Positions 36,608 to 48,376 are shown, counted from the first letter of the stretch. The stretch is 64,000 nucleotides of DNA from Omphalotus guepiniiformis (GCA_028554645.1 JAQOOI010000021.1:1426001-1490000), one strand, 5' to 3'. The notes: generated from the letters alone by a model not told the origin. Numbers and translations are program-made.

Positions 36608-37076
36608 GATCATCGGGGATCCACTTGTAATCACTTTCAATGTTGTTATGATAGACTGAGTACTGCGCGCAAGGTAAAAAATACTTGAATTGTTGGACTA
36701 TGACATAGGGATGCGCAGAACACAAACCCGTCTTACAAACGTGTTGATCCAAAAACCGTATGAATGTGTGAATACTAAGAAGCCCGTGGATATACCAATC
36801 CGTCCAGCAGCTGTTACGAATACAAATAAATCAAGCAAGTGATAATCTTAAGTAAATGCAAGATGAAAACAAATGAGCGTCAAACCAGTGAAACCGGCAG
36901 TAAATCAAAAACAACCGCGAGCAATGCGGTACATAGTATGGATGAAAGGTTGGTGTACGAAAGGATAGGGTATTCGTGGCATGGTATGTGGCGCAGGACG
37001 TGGTCAATCACAGGCCCAGATCTACACAAGGGCGGTTATTCCAATCAATCTCTAAAAGAACGGGACGCAGCAATGG
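36608..37076. other. Intergenic region between convergent genes
   Basis: Tail-to-tail spacer of chorismate mutase and septin-like gene A. Only short chance frames are seen. Confidence 0.5.
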
Positions 37077-39171
37077 CTAACCTTGGAGCAAGCGCTCTCT
37101 CTCTTCATCGGTAATCTGACTCGTTGCTCGCCTCGCAAGAAGTTTTTCGGTTCTGTATTTCTCATACAAAACCTCCTTCGTATGAGTCTTCAAGACCTGA
37201 AAATGATATAGACGTGATCAACCATCAAAGAAGTTGCACAATATATGAAGGGGCAAATTACACGCACTTTCATATGTGTAGACAATACAGCTGTTCTCAA
37301 AGCAGCGAAATCACAGTGTTTCGGGTCCAGCACGTCAATGGTCCCCCACCGGAACTTTCGTACAAATTGACCCTTCAGATCGTCTGGAGGGCCTTGCAGA
37401 TACGACTGAGTACGAATCGATCCACCAGGAGTCTGGGGTATAGTATCTAAGAAAGGGGTATGGCCATCCTCGGACTGCTGTACCGGGGAAGAAGGCGCTG
37501 TCCGTAGAATCTGATCGTCGTTCGAGGCATACCTACGTGAGTTTTTAGTTGCCTCGGGACAGATGATCGCAAACGGCATGAGAGCAATGAGATCTGGCTT
37601 GGCGACAATGTGAGCTGAAAAACGGACGTTCGCGATGCTCTCTTTGTCATTCACATCCGGCGTGACTGGACGACGCTCGTCCACTGCGGCTTGCGAGAGG
37701 TCGCGACGAGATCGCGAGCGTGACAAATTGCGTCCAAGACGCGGCGTGCGAAGTTTAATCACAGGGCGTGAACGTCTCTCTTCTTCCTCTTCTTCCTCGC
37801 CATCGGTCTCCTCTTGTTCAACATCATGTCCGCTTGCATAGCTGTTACTCGACTCGCTAGAAGCAAGACGAATTTGTCTCGGAGGGTTCTTGGGCGGTTC
37901 CTTGTTATTTGGTCCGAAAACGCCGAAGTTAAGCCCTGCTTCTGCTAGGGAGACTCGGACGGACTCCCTGACCGCGATAAGCTTTTCATCTGTTAAGGAA
38001 TCTGCCCTAGCTATCACAGGAAGAATGTTGCATCGGGAAGAAAGTCGACGAATGACTCGAATCTCAGCGGGGGACATCGTAAGAGGAGTCTCATCTTCTT
38101 CGTCAGAATCGTCGCCAGAGGAAGTGTCCGGAATGAGATCTGGGGGGTTTCGATACGACACGGTTGTCTCCGAGCGCGTTTTCGAAGGTAGTGTAGACTG
38201 AGCCCTCCGTGCAGACGCGGTCATGATTGTTGAAGGGTCGATCAGGTAAATACATAAATGAATTGATGAAGCAGCTTGAAAACCATACAAACCAACGAAA
38301 ACGCACAAATGAATATGTTGGTCTCCTTTGCTCTTTCTGACCACCTTCGATTCCTGCAAAGAAAAACGGGGGGGTCAGAAATAGGTGCTCAAGAAATAGA
38401 ATATACGCATGACACACCTCATTCATAGTATCTGCGTACTGTGCATCCACATACTTCATTATACTGCTGACCTGACGTTCCAACTTCAGCTCCCGACCTT
38501 CAATGAAATCTAGCCCAGGGGTATCAATGACAGAGAAAAGCACTCGGTCAAATCGAGATTCGCATATCTCAACACAGGCAGTCTGGATAGAAGATGTTGC
38601 CTTTGGCGAACCGCGTAAAAAGCGATCCACGGCAGCGCGCTGGTCAACCGTGGCACCGGGTGAGAGGTCCGCGGTTTCGAGTAAGAGTCGGAGAAGGGAA
38701 GTCTTGCCAGTACCTTGACCACCGACGACCTTTGAGATTAGATACGTAAATTGTCCACAAAGAATGATAAAAGCTTCGCAAACAGACCATAAGATTGAAG
38801 GTCGGTGGCGTCCTCGCTCTTCGCATGCTATATCTGCTGCTTGCAGACGGCGGTGGGTTCGTCTTCCAGTTGTCAAAAGCCGAAGGTGGGTTTGACATGT
38901 AGAGAGAAGATATAGGGGGACCTTCGCCATTACCTGAAGGCCGAAAAGGTCGATGGAAAGGAATGCGGGCACTGTCGGTCCCTTGAAAAGAGGTAGGGGC
39001 CGCACCTTTGGGAATGTTAAGAGAAGGTGGCTGGTCTTGTCGTATGCTGGATATATCGACTAGGCTTTCTGGCCATGGTATCCCAAGACTGTTCAGCTCT
39101 GGAAGCGAAGGCGATACACGTATTCCAGTGGGTTCTGGCGCTGCTTTAGATTTTCGTCGGAGAGAAAACAT
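37077..39171 (-). CDS. Divergent septin-like GTPase A
   Basis: Septin-family GTPase of a divergent type. Motifs in order: G1 VVGGQGTGKTSLLRLL (GxxxxGKT), G3 VLFSVIDTPGLDF, G4 CNILPVIARADSLT (septins usually have AKAD), and the septin-unique block RKFRWGTIDVLDPKHCDFAA. Then THMK and, after an intron, HTKEVLYEKYRTEKLL, ending ERERLLQG then TAG at 37077-37079. The N-terminus is a Pro/Ser-rich region of about 120 residues. Between G4 and the septin-unique block lies a long acidic and Arg/Ser-rich insertion (run of Glu, then SRSRSRRDLSQ) absent from core septins. A paralogue lies 1.7 kb upstream with the same intron near the C-terminal end. Core septins form filaments at septa; whether this one assembles with them is unknown. 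ATG 39171 begins MFSLRRKSK. Confidence 0.8.
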
Positions 39172-39596
39172 GGTGAATGTGGTAGAAAATAAGAAAGTAA
39201 ATAGAAAATAAAAGAACAATGAAGAGTTACTAAAATCCTTTCACCTTCACAGTGAGAAAGGCGCTTCTCAGGTAATGTTTTTTGGAATTCTGTTCAGGGC
39301 CTCGACTGCTGGAAGATATCACGTCACATGTTTTTACACCTAAGTATATATGTTTACCCATACAGGGGTCCACTATGAGTATTCAACAACGTTCGAGCCT
39401 TTTCAAACAAGTACAATTACAATCCCATGCCATCCAAGGTTAATAGCACCCAGATCCCCAATGAATATAAACCAAGTTAGAAAGCAAGTGCACGAACCAA
39501 CCCAAAAACACGTAGACGTGAAAACGCATGGGAGAAATCAATAATCTACACAGATAAACGGGTGACGATGATCAACAACACGCAAAGCCTAGCGAC
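39172..39596. other. Intergenic region upstream of septin-like A
   Basis: Spacer between the double-zinc-cluster gene and septin-like A on the same strand. It presumably holds the septin A promoter; no gene or repeat seen. Confidence 0.5.
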
Positions 39597-40827
39597 CTAG
39601 GGTATATCAGCAATAGATGGAGAATTTTCCACCCGCATCTTCTTGGGCGGGCGTGAGGCCTCCATATTTTCCGAAGACCGTTTTAAGTCAGCATCGAAGG
39701 AGTCAACCACGACGATGTCCCGACGCTCGTATAGATCACCAGCAGCACTAGCGGGTGTAGGAACCATACGAGATGATGGAGGTGAAGGAAGGTAGTCCGC
39801 TGGAGGATGAGCCAGTTGCTGGGATGGAGGTTTGTTAGGTGTCGCAGAAGTTCGTCTAACGCCTCTCTTCATCCCATCGTCACCTCCTCCTGCACCTTCT
39901 CGGCGATTACGATCATTTACATAATTACAAGGCAACGACCGGCGTGCACAGCTTGAACATGCCGGATGAGCACCATCGCATTTCGTTTTACGAGCGCGAC
40001 AGAAATTGCAAGCTACAACCTTCGGACCCGAATGTGAGGTTTGGCGCGTGGTCTTCCCGGGAACAGTCGCTGCTCGTTTCCGCTGCGCAGCTTGCTGCTC
40101 AGAGGCCGGTCTCAGCGGAGGAAGAGATGGGGCAGACATCGGTGCAGGGGTGGAAGGTGATGGGTCAGGTAACGAAAGCGTTGCGATGTGCGGTAATTCG
40201 GTTTCGTACATGAGAGGGCCAGCTGCTCTTGACCGAGAGGACGAAGACGGAAGATCACTAGACATTCCTGTTATCGGCGGCAAGGCAGACGAACCATAGT
40301 CGCTCTGTTTGTCCAGCACCGAACTCCGGCGAGACAGAGGTTGCGAAGACGTTTGCGGCGAAAGAGAGGGGTCACGCATGTCGGAACGCTCTTCGCCGGT
40401 TTCGCTCTCGCTCTCGTCGTCCTTACCTCGTCTGACTGCGCCGCGTCGTTTATTTTGAGGCATATAGTCACAAGGATTTGATCGTTTAACACATTGGCCA
40501 CAGGCAGGCCTTCCACCGTCACATTTTAGCTTTCGAGCTACGCCCCCGAAAAAGTGATCATCAGCTGGCGACAAAGAGAACAAGATGATACAATCACTTA
40601 CACCGACAGAAATTACACGCCACAGTTATTTTCTTAGTCCGTTGCTTGGATCCTGTGATGTAGAATGGAATCAATTAAATGAAAAAGACTGCATCAGTGG
40701 GAAACTTACTGGAGCTGTTGCTTTTCACAGAGACGCTGTCGGAAACATTGCGGGATATAGGCGCTGACCGAACATCTCTTCCAACAGACATTGCACGCGG
40801 CAGATTTAAAGACGGCTGTCGGTTCAT
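39597..40827 (-). CDS. Regulator with two Zn2Cys6 clusters, in frame with septin-like B
   Basis: Fungal transcription-factor-like protein with two separate Zn2Cys6 (Gal4-type) DNA-binding clusters. Cluster 1: CNFCRSRKLKCDGGRPACGQ with VKRSNPCDY, interrupted by an intron one base into the codon after CNFCR. Cluster 2 lies about 170 residues later: CNFCRARKTKCDGAHPACSS with ARRSLPCNY, in one exon. The linker is Ser/Pro-rich and low complexity; the C-terminus ends ENSPSIADIP. No fungal TF middle-homology domain is visible. The first ATG usable as an independent start is at 40827 (MNRQPSLNLP), but the frame is open upstream through the septin tail to 41007 with no stop. It may therefore be the C-terminal half of a fusion. 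Introns at 40653-40709 and about 40521-40600. Confidence 0.8.
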
Positions 40828-42483
40828 CGTAGGGTGTGGGGAAGCGGTATCTATGGCCAATATGGGCCGAGTGGAATGAATGACATGGCTTAGATGGCTG
40901 CGTTGCGGGTGAGTCAATGAGTGGCGAGTAGGAGGTTGTTGAGGTGTCAGTTGATAATCAGTTTTGAACTTTTCAAATAGATATTCTCTAGTGTACTTCT
41001 GTAGCGTCTGTGAAATTGAATAGTTTGATATATGTGAGCGGCAGTAATTGAACGCAAAAGTCGTGGCTGTGGACCCTTACCTCCATGTGATGAAATATTG
41101 CAGCACGGAGATGGACGAAATCGCAGTGATTTGAATCTAGGACGTCAAGACTTCCCCACCGATAGTTCCGAGTAAATTTTCCTCTTGCAAGTTTGGAAGG
41201 AGTGTGGCTATAATGCGAAGGAGTGTATGTTTGAATTAAATCGGACCTCGAGGGAGTCATCCTAGGTATGCCGTCACTGTGTGAATAGATATCGGGAGAA
41301 ATGAGCGCGTAAGGCAATCGCAGCAAGGACGGGCCAGTGGGCGACGTGGGAGGTGAATTATTGACGGACGAGATGGATCCATTTGGTTGGGCACCGTAAC
41401 CATTGGAAGGCTCACCAGGCTTGGATAAAGGCAGGTCATCTGGATGTTGATAAGGGGCATCGATGTCAAATATACCAAACCCTATACCAGCATCAGCCAG
41501 GTCATGCCGGACCGCCATTTTGATAGCAGAAATGCGGTCGTTGGACAGAACGTCGGCGCGAGCAATGACAGGCAGGACATTTACGCGAGCCGACAAACGC
41601 CGTATAGTTGTGATGTCTTGGGCGGGTAGAGTAGGTTTGTACAGAAGCGGATTATTAGTCACCGGTGGTTCCAGGATGACCGGCTCTTGGTCGGGCTGCG
41701 AGAAACTGTTGGTACGAGTCCGAGGTACGACAGGAGCCGGGGGTGCGGGTATCGAGAGTGGAACAATTTGATCGGGGTCTAAGAAATATACGCATCTGTT
41801 GAGGATCCGGTCAAAAGAGAAGAGAAGAATTAGGGAGATGGCTACGAACAGGTGCACAAAGTGGTCTGGGTGCTGCCCCCAATCCTACAGAGCAAGAAAG
41901 ACGAATGAGTGAAGGTGCAACGGCGAACAAGCGAGCGCTTACTGCATCGACGCCCTCATTAAATCTGCCCTCCACATATCTGACGGTCTCTGACATGACC
42001 CTCTCGGAAGTAGCATCGTCGTTGATGTCCAAAGAAGGGGTATCGACAAGAGTGAGTTCCAGAGGACGGTTGGGGTCCTGGTCATGTTGTATGTCAATGG
42101 ATGTAGTCCTAATGTGTGTCGTATGGCTGCTACATCCTTGGACAAACTTTGCGACAGAAGCCAACTGTTCCTTGGAGGCCCTTTGAGAGATGGTGCATGT
42201 ATCAAGAAGGAGACGAAGAAAGGACGTTTTGCCTGTACCGACGGGTAAGTAAGAGGGGTATGTACTGAAAGCTGAGAGACGACATGCCTCCTCGACAACC
42301 CGCGACGAGCAGAGTGAATTCTAGACGAAAAGAGATGGAATGAAACGGGAAACAAAGCGCGACAATTGAACACATACCGGAGGAATCGCGGGAGACAGAG
42401 AGATGAGTACTGCTAGAGAGATTAGCAGAAGATGGGCGGTGGTCGTCCCTGTCGTCGCGAATGCGAAGGTCAGCGATGTTCAT
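40828..42483 (-). CDS. Divergent septin-like GTPase B, no stop before the zinc-cluster region
   Basis: Paralogue of septin-like A. Start ATG 42483 (MNIADLRIRDD). The G1 P-loop is reconstructed as FTLLVAGCRGGKTSFLRLLL, fitting [AG]x4GK[ST], if the intron 42233-42287 uses a GC donor. G3 is ELTLVDTPSLD, with Ser where DTPG has Gly. G4 is VNVLPVIARADVLS. The septin block is TRNYRWGSLDVLDSNHCDFV, followed by HHME, an intron (41008-41080), and YTREYLFEKFKTDYQL. Gene A stops 23 residues after this point. Here the exon 41007-40710 stays open and runs into the N-terminus of the double Zn2Cys6 protein. The G4-to-septin-block spacer is long and Pro/Ser-rich. Nucleotide binding looks possible; hydrolysis may be impaired by the DTPS change (inference). 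Confidence 0.75.
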
Positions 42484-43019
42484 AACTCTGACGGCGAACG
42501 CCAGGACGGAGGCAGAAGAGGGTCTGACCCGCAACCGCCAGACGAAGCGCGGTGATTTTGAAAACACTGATCCAAGAACCGACTACATGCTAATTCCCAC
42601 CGAACCAATCGGAAGAAACTGAGGTCCTGATCCTCAAAAGGTGCTTTCCTATTAAACTTTTCTCATTTATCCCGGCCTACAGTATGCTATTACAGTAGAT
42701 CAATACTATATCAATATACGAGCCTATCTCTGCCAAAAGAAAGGAGAAAACTAGTACACAAAACTACATCTGTCTTTAAGTTTCACCGTGAATTCCTTCA
42801 AAACTGTCTATCGGAGTGGTAAAAAAAATTCTCGTGGGAGTGGTAGGCATGCGCCGGAAATGCGCACGTAAGGCCCCAAGAAAAGAGTGGATAGCAACAG
42901 GATACGTAACCGAGGCTGGGGATCTGTCACTCTCCCTGGTGAGTACTTGATATGAATGTGGGGAAGTGTCTGGAAGGCCCTCTTTGTCAATTCTGTCCGA
43001 CATTTCGTGTCTTGTTGTC
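42484..43019. other. Intergenic region upstream of septin-like B
   Basis: Contains a 115-codon minus-strand frame (42776-43123) partly overlapping the Zn2Cys6 gene in another frame; it has no known domain and is treated as chance. Probably the promoter region of septin-like B. Confidence 0.4.
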
Positions 43020-44718
43020 TCATTTACGGTGCGGGATAACGTTGTCCTCCGAGTCGGACTCGCGGTCTGTTGTACTCCGATGTTCTCTTCGACGGGGACT
43101 GATCCTCGAGTACTCGTCGTCATCAGGTGGTATAGTATAGGGCGCCCCCGCTAAGCCCGGGTCAAGGTGAGCGTGAGGGAGTGGCATCATAGCAGGCGCC
43201 TGTGGGCCTAATCCTGGTCCAATTCTCTCCATGTCAAAGGTCATGTCTGGAATTTCCTGTTGCCGAAAGTCAGAAAACGGGATCAACAGCTCGGAGGTCC
43301 TTGTTTTCTCCGCAGCTGCTTTTCTTTTTGCTCTTGCCCCTTTAGATGCCTTTCCAGGGCCTCGTCGTCTAGGATATGGCTGATACACACATACTTGATT
43401 TTCACGGGACTTGCAATTGAAACACGAGGGCCGCGTGCCGTCACATCGAAGTTTCCGTCCTGTGGGTAAAGTACACATTCAGCTTTGACGGCTTTCTGAT
43501 ATCAAGCTGCCAGGGAATACAACTCACCTCTGCAGAAATCGCACGCTATCAATGTTTTTTTTCCCGCTTTCGCCCTCCCGCCCTCCTGCGTAATGCTCGA
43601 CTGCCTGCGTTTCCTCTCCTTCTGGGGAGTGTAATCTGGATCGCTGTCATCAGGATCAGCGGACGATCCTCTGGGAGGCGTGATAGGCGGCAATGGATAG
43701 CCTGACGAATAGTCGCTGACACTGCTACTTGACGCCTCTCCTATAGCCCACATCCGTTGAGAAGACCCGTTGCTGCTACTGAGGGGTGGTAGCGATGGTA
43801 GTGTATATTGATCTTGATCTACTCGAGGATTACCGCCATAATTCAGGTCAGGAACTCGTCGTGTAAGTTGGAGGGGTGACAAAAGAGAATCCAGGCCTTG
43901 TGGCTGGCCTAAGGAGTACAGTAGGTAGCGACCGGGTGAGAGTTAGCTTCAATGCCATACAGTTGCAAGAATACGAGACAGACAAACAGTGGCGCACCTT
44001 GATTATATGCGCTGTATCCGGTCTGACTTTCCATGTCATCCCTCATCATTGGGTGCCTTGAAAGGTCCTGCCGATATTCACTAGGTCTCTCAGTGTACCG
44101 AAAAGGGCCAGGGCGAGGAGTTCTCAATGGGTACCCTGGATCCCTCCTTAGACCTCTGTGATCGGTGTAATGGAATGGGGACGCCATGGACGACGGCCCT
44201 GCTTCTCCTTCTCTCCACATCGAACTCGGCGGCATATATGGCAGCTGGCTGGGCAAATCCACCGGCGGAGGGATATAATCCGACTGCTGAGGACCTTGAG
44301 CTTGTCTTGCGATTGAGGCGTGATAAGCGGGGTCACTTCGAATAGGGGGACCTTGCGGAACGGCTATTGGAGGACCAACTGAGTGCCGACGAAGATCACC
44401 AGACGGCGGCGGACCTGCGGATTCTCGCAGCGATGAAGGGTCCTCGTACAGTAAATTTCTAGCGGGATATCGCCGCGACGATATGGAACTAGAGGGTGTC
44501 GGCGCAAGATCCACTAGAATTGGACGAAGCAGAAAGGACGGCTGTCTGAAAAAAGCTTGCTCCTGCGAGCTCGCCTCGCCTTCCTCCCTGTCTTCGTGTT
44601 CAGGTAAAGTTGTTCTCGTTGAACTGTCCCTTGAAGTTTGCGGGGCGTTATATAGATGAGGAATAAGACTGCTGGGAAGAGAGCTCCGTTGAGAGCCGTC
44701 GTTGTCCCGCCTTTCCAT
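43020..44718 (-). CDS. Zn2Cys6 regulator upstream of septin-like B
   Basis: Transcription-factor-like protein with one Zn2Cys6 cluster far from the N-terminus. A Pro/Ser/Arg-rich region of roughly 370 residues precedes CDFCRGRKLRCDGTRPSCFN with KSRENQVCVY. The spacing before the last Cys is one residue longer than in the double-cluster neighbour. A basic segment follows (GKASKGARAKRKAAAEK), and the C-terminus ends SEDNVIPHRK. The intron inside the cluster sits one base into the codon after CDFCR, the same place and phase as in the double-cluster protein. The start is taken at ATG 44718 (MERRDNDGSQ). The frame is open upstream to another ATG at 44844 with a hydrophobic stretch, judged less likely. 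Targets unknown. Confidence 0.78.
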
Positions 44719-45653
44719 CACGGCGAGACGGTAGAAATAACGGAGGAGAATAAAGTAGCTGATGAGGCGAGAGATGGTGGATAAAGGAGAGGCAGGAACA
44801 AGGCAAAAAAGAGGAGACAAGTCAAGAGCGAACGAAGTGGCCATCCAACCGTTGAAACGTCTCAAAAATCGCGACGCCGTATGCTGACCTGAAGAAACGG
44901 GAACAGATTGAAAAGTCGAAATTTACGGAGGAAACTGTAAGAGCGAAGCTTTGTTCCATCAAGTATGCTTCCGCCTTTTGCTGGCGGGTTCAAACCTGAA
45001 AGGCACGGAAGGAACAGCGCAGGAGGCTACTGAAATGCCAATTCCACCTGAAACACACGACTACAAACTGAGTCCGTGACCTGCAAATTGCTCGTGGTAA
45101 TTCAGATATGTCTTCCGTGACGCTGCCTCTCAAAGCAAATCGGATCCTGCACAGAGCCAGTCAGCACAACGCGTACAATGTAATCTTGAGGTTTGATTTT
45201 ATTGGCCTTCAGGGCTCTCTGAAACACGATCGGGTTCGTTTGCCAATCTATGAAATTCCTCCAAGCATATCACCCCGTTTTGGTAGTTTCAAACCCAGGA
45301 ATCGGTTCTCCCAATTGAAACTCTAAAGTCTACGATCTTGGAACAAGAAATCTTATGTCGCTTTTCCGTCATTGCTAGCACTTACAACACAAAGTGGCTG
45401 TTGTGAGTCCCGATTCTAAGATGTGTCTAGGGGTTTCCTTTGCAGCCAAATTGGGCCTGTATCAATACCCAAAAAGGCAAGTCTCAATTCGGGACCGGGG
45501 ACAGCCTGAAGGCTGAAGGTGATCCGGCTGAAGCGCGCCGAGCCCACGTGGTACGTCGGGGCTGTCGGGCCCGACATAGTCCCACGGAGCGAATGAGAAG
45601 ACCTCCAATTGCAATTCAAGCTCCGCTAATCCGCCGCCGGCTTGCCAGTCGCG
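44719..45653. other. Divergent intergenic region, Zn2Cys6 gene and dihydroxy-acid dehydratase
   Basis: Holds both promoters. A 139-codon minus-strand frame (45462-45881) overlaps the first dehydratase exon in antisense and has no recognisable domain. No repeat or RNA gene seen. Confidence 0.45.
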
Positions 45654-48275
45654 ATGCTCAAAACACGTTCGCCAAAAACGACTTTCAAGCTCTCTGCCCG
45701 CAGGACTATCTGGAGTAGCGCAAAATGTGAAGAAAAGGTTGTAATGAATCGTTACAGCAGGGTTGTAACCCAACCAAAAGACCAAGGCGCGAGTCAGGTA
45801 AGTCATCACTGTTCTCTGTCTTGCACTTGACGCGCTATGAACAATCTCGTAGGCCATGTTGTATGCAACAGACGGTGTCAAAACCCAGGATGACTTTAAT
45901 AAGGCTATGGTTGGTGTCGGCAGTGTATGGTGCGACTTTCCGGTTTTCCTACTAAATTTACTATGTGACTCATATGTTCATAGGTATGAGGGCAATCCGT
46001 AAGAACCTATGCAATTGAACTTTCTCCCGCCTCATATCTACAACCCAGATGCAATAAACATCTACTTGGTCTCGGCCAGGAGATAAAAGCCTCCTTGCAG
46101 AACTCGGATCTCATTGCGTACCAATTCGGTACGGTCGGAGTCAGCGATGGGATTAGTATGGGCACTCGTGGAATGTCGTATTCTTTACAATCACGCGATC
46201 TTATAGCCGACCAGGTTGAGACGGCTGGTGGAGGACATCATCTGGACGGTATGGTCGTAGTGCCGGGATGTGACAAGAATATGCCAGGTGTATTAATGGC
46301 TCGTTAGTTCCATAGAGTTTCGCTTCTGCCGTTCCGCGCTGATCACAGTGTCCTAGTGGGTCGTCTCAACCGACCTGGTATAATGGTCTATGGAGGCACT
46401 ATCCGTGCTGGATCTTGCGAGGGCGCCCCGCAGTTGGACATTGTGTCAGCTTTCCAAGCGTTCGGAAAGTACCTACAGGACGGTCAGACACCGTCTGCTG
46501 AGCGTGAACGTTTCAATACTATTCGTCACGCGTGTCCCGGTCCTGGTGCTTGTGGTGGCGTAAGTATTTTCGTAAATGAATGTCAGTGAAACCTTTCGAA
46601 GCTTACCTTACCTCTGTTCTTCCTTTTGTAGATGTACACTGCCAACACAATGGCCAGTGCCATCGAGACTTTGGGAATGACTCTACCTGGTTCATCATCT
46701 TTCCCTGCAGAGTCTCAGGAGAAACACGATGAATGTGCCTCTCTTGGGCCCGCAATGTATAAACTATTATCTAAAAACATTCTGCCCCGTCAGATTATGA
46801 CCCGATCGGCATTTGAGAATGCCATGGTATGTCCCTGTATTCTCTTCTTTCTCCGCGTTTGGAGCCTTCATCAGAAGGTGATAGATTTTCACTGTGCTAA
46901 CACGCGCTTCCTCCCCTTATCAGGTTTTGACTATGATTCTAGGGGGCTCGACTAATGCCGTTCTCCATCTCATTGCCATTGCTCGTTCTGTTGGTATCAC
47001 CCTTACCATTGATGATTTCCAGAATGTTTCCGACAGAGTACCTTTCTTGGCCGACATTAAACCTAGTGGCAAGTACGTGATGGAGGATGTATACAAGATC
47101 GGAGGTATTCCAAGTAAGTCTCCAATTCTGACCCTTTGCTCTCACCAGAGACTTCCGTAGCCAGTATTCCGCGTATATTTTCTGCGAAACACGGAGGCTT
47201 TGGGTTATCGTTCCGATCGAACGTCAAAAATGCTAACGATACCATAACACGCAGAAATTTTACACTTCCTTATGAAGAACAATTTGATTGACGGAGATAA
47301 CATGACGGTCACTGGACGCACCCTCGGAGAGAATCTTGAGCGATGGGTCCATCAATACGGGGAACTTGACCCAAGGCAAGACGTTATTCGTCCCTTAAGC
47401 AACCCGATCAAGTCGACAGGACACATTAGGTACGCCAAAAGCTCTGATTCATATGTTCTTCGCAGATGTTTCTACATCTGGTCCGCATTCACCTTTCCCT
47501 GCGCCTTCTTTGAAAGTTTTCCTGTGCCTAACATGTGGCTCATTTTCCGTGTGACTTTCTCAGAATTTTGAAAGGCAATCTTGCTCCTGGAGGTGCCGTC
47601 GCAAAAATTACTGGGAAAGAGGGACTTAATTTCACTGGCAAGGCGAGAGCGTTTGACAGCGAGGATGATTTTGTCAAAGCTGTTGAGAGTGGCTCAATCA
47701 AAAAGGGCGAAAAGACCGTAGCTATCCTGCGGTACCTTGGTCCTAAAGGAGGACCCGGTCAGTACATGTTTCTTTCCTTTTTCTCTTTCTTTTTTCCCAT
47801 TTTCCTTTCTCCGTGTTCTGTTTTTCATTTCCCCCATTTGTTGGTAGTCAGGCAGGTTGTTCATCTACCCTTTTTAGGCATGCCGGAAATGCTCAAACCA
47901 ACAAGTCTGATTATGGGTGCGGGTCTGGGTCATGATGTGGCGTGTTTGACCGATGGTCGATTCAGCGGAGGGTGAGTCAAGATCCGAAGGGTTTGCAGTC
48001 GCCTTATCTCAATACATTCAAGGTCGCACGGTTTCTGCATCGGACACGTCGTTCCAGAGGCACAAGTGGGCGGACCTATCGCGTTTGTACAGGATGGCGA
48101 TGTTATTTCTGTGGATGCGGTCAAAAACTCCATCGAACTTCACGTCTCTCCAGAAGAATTGGAGGAGAGAAAGAAAGGCTGGGTTGCACCTCCTTTAAAA
48201 GCTACTCAGGGTACACTGTACAAGTATATCAAAACCGTGACCGATGCTAGCCATGGTTGCGTTACGGATGCATGA
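45654..48275 (+). CDS. ILV3: Mitochondrial dihydroxy-acid dehydratase (ILV3)
   Basis: Iron-sulfur dehydratase that makes the 2-oxo acids leading to valine, isoleucine and leucine. Family blocks: [36 protein letters not shown] with an Fe-S cysteine, [40 protein letters not shown] spanning an intron with a second conserved Cys, [49 protein letters not shown] and [20 protein letters not shown]. About ten exons. The start is put at ATG 45654 because the first 30 residues ([20 protein letters not shown]...) are basic, Ser/Thr-rich and free of acidic residues until residue 26, like a mitochondrial presequence. An in-frame ATG at 45744 would give only the mature part. Ends SHGCVTDA then TGA. Tail-to-tail with RIO1, 101 bp apart. 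Confidence 0.93.
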
Positions 48276-48376
48276 TGTGGACCAGTAGTTGTCAATAAAC
48301 CCTATCTACAATACTACTTTACTCGTGCCGAACGCGCATTTCATGGACCCAGTGCTGAAGTCTAAGTCTGATTGCT

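Noticed and set aside
42776..43123. 115-codon minus-strand frame between septin-like B and the Zn2Cys6 gene
   Set aside because: It overlaps the 3' end of the Zn2Cys6 gene in another frame and has no recognisable domain or splice context.
44985..45010. Possible tRNA B box (GGTTCAAACC)
   Set aside because: No pairing T-stem, no A box at the right distance and no acceptor stem.
45462..45881. 139-codon minus-strand open frame
   Set aside because: It is antisense to the presequence exon of the dihydroxy-acid dehydratase, shows no domain, and coding evidence on the plus strand is strong.
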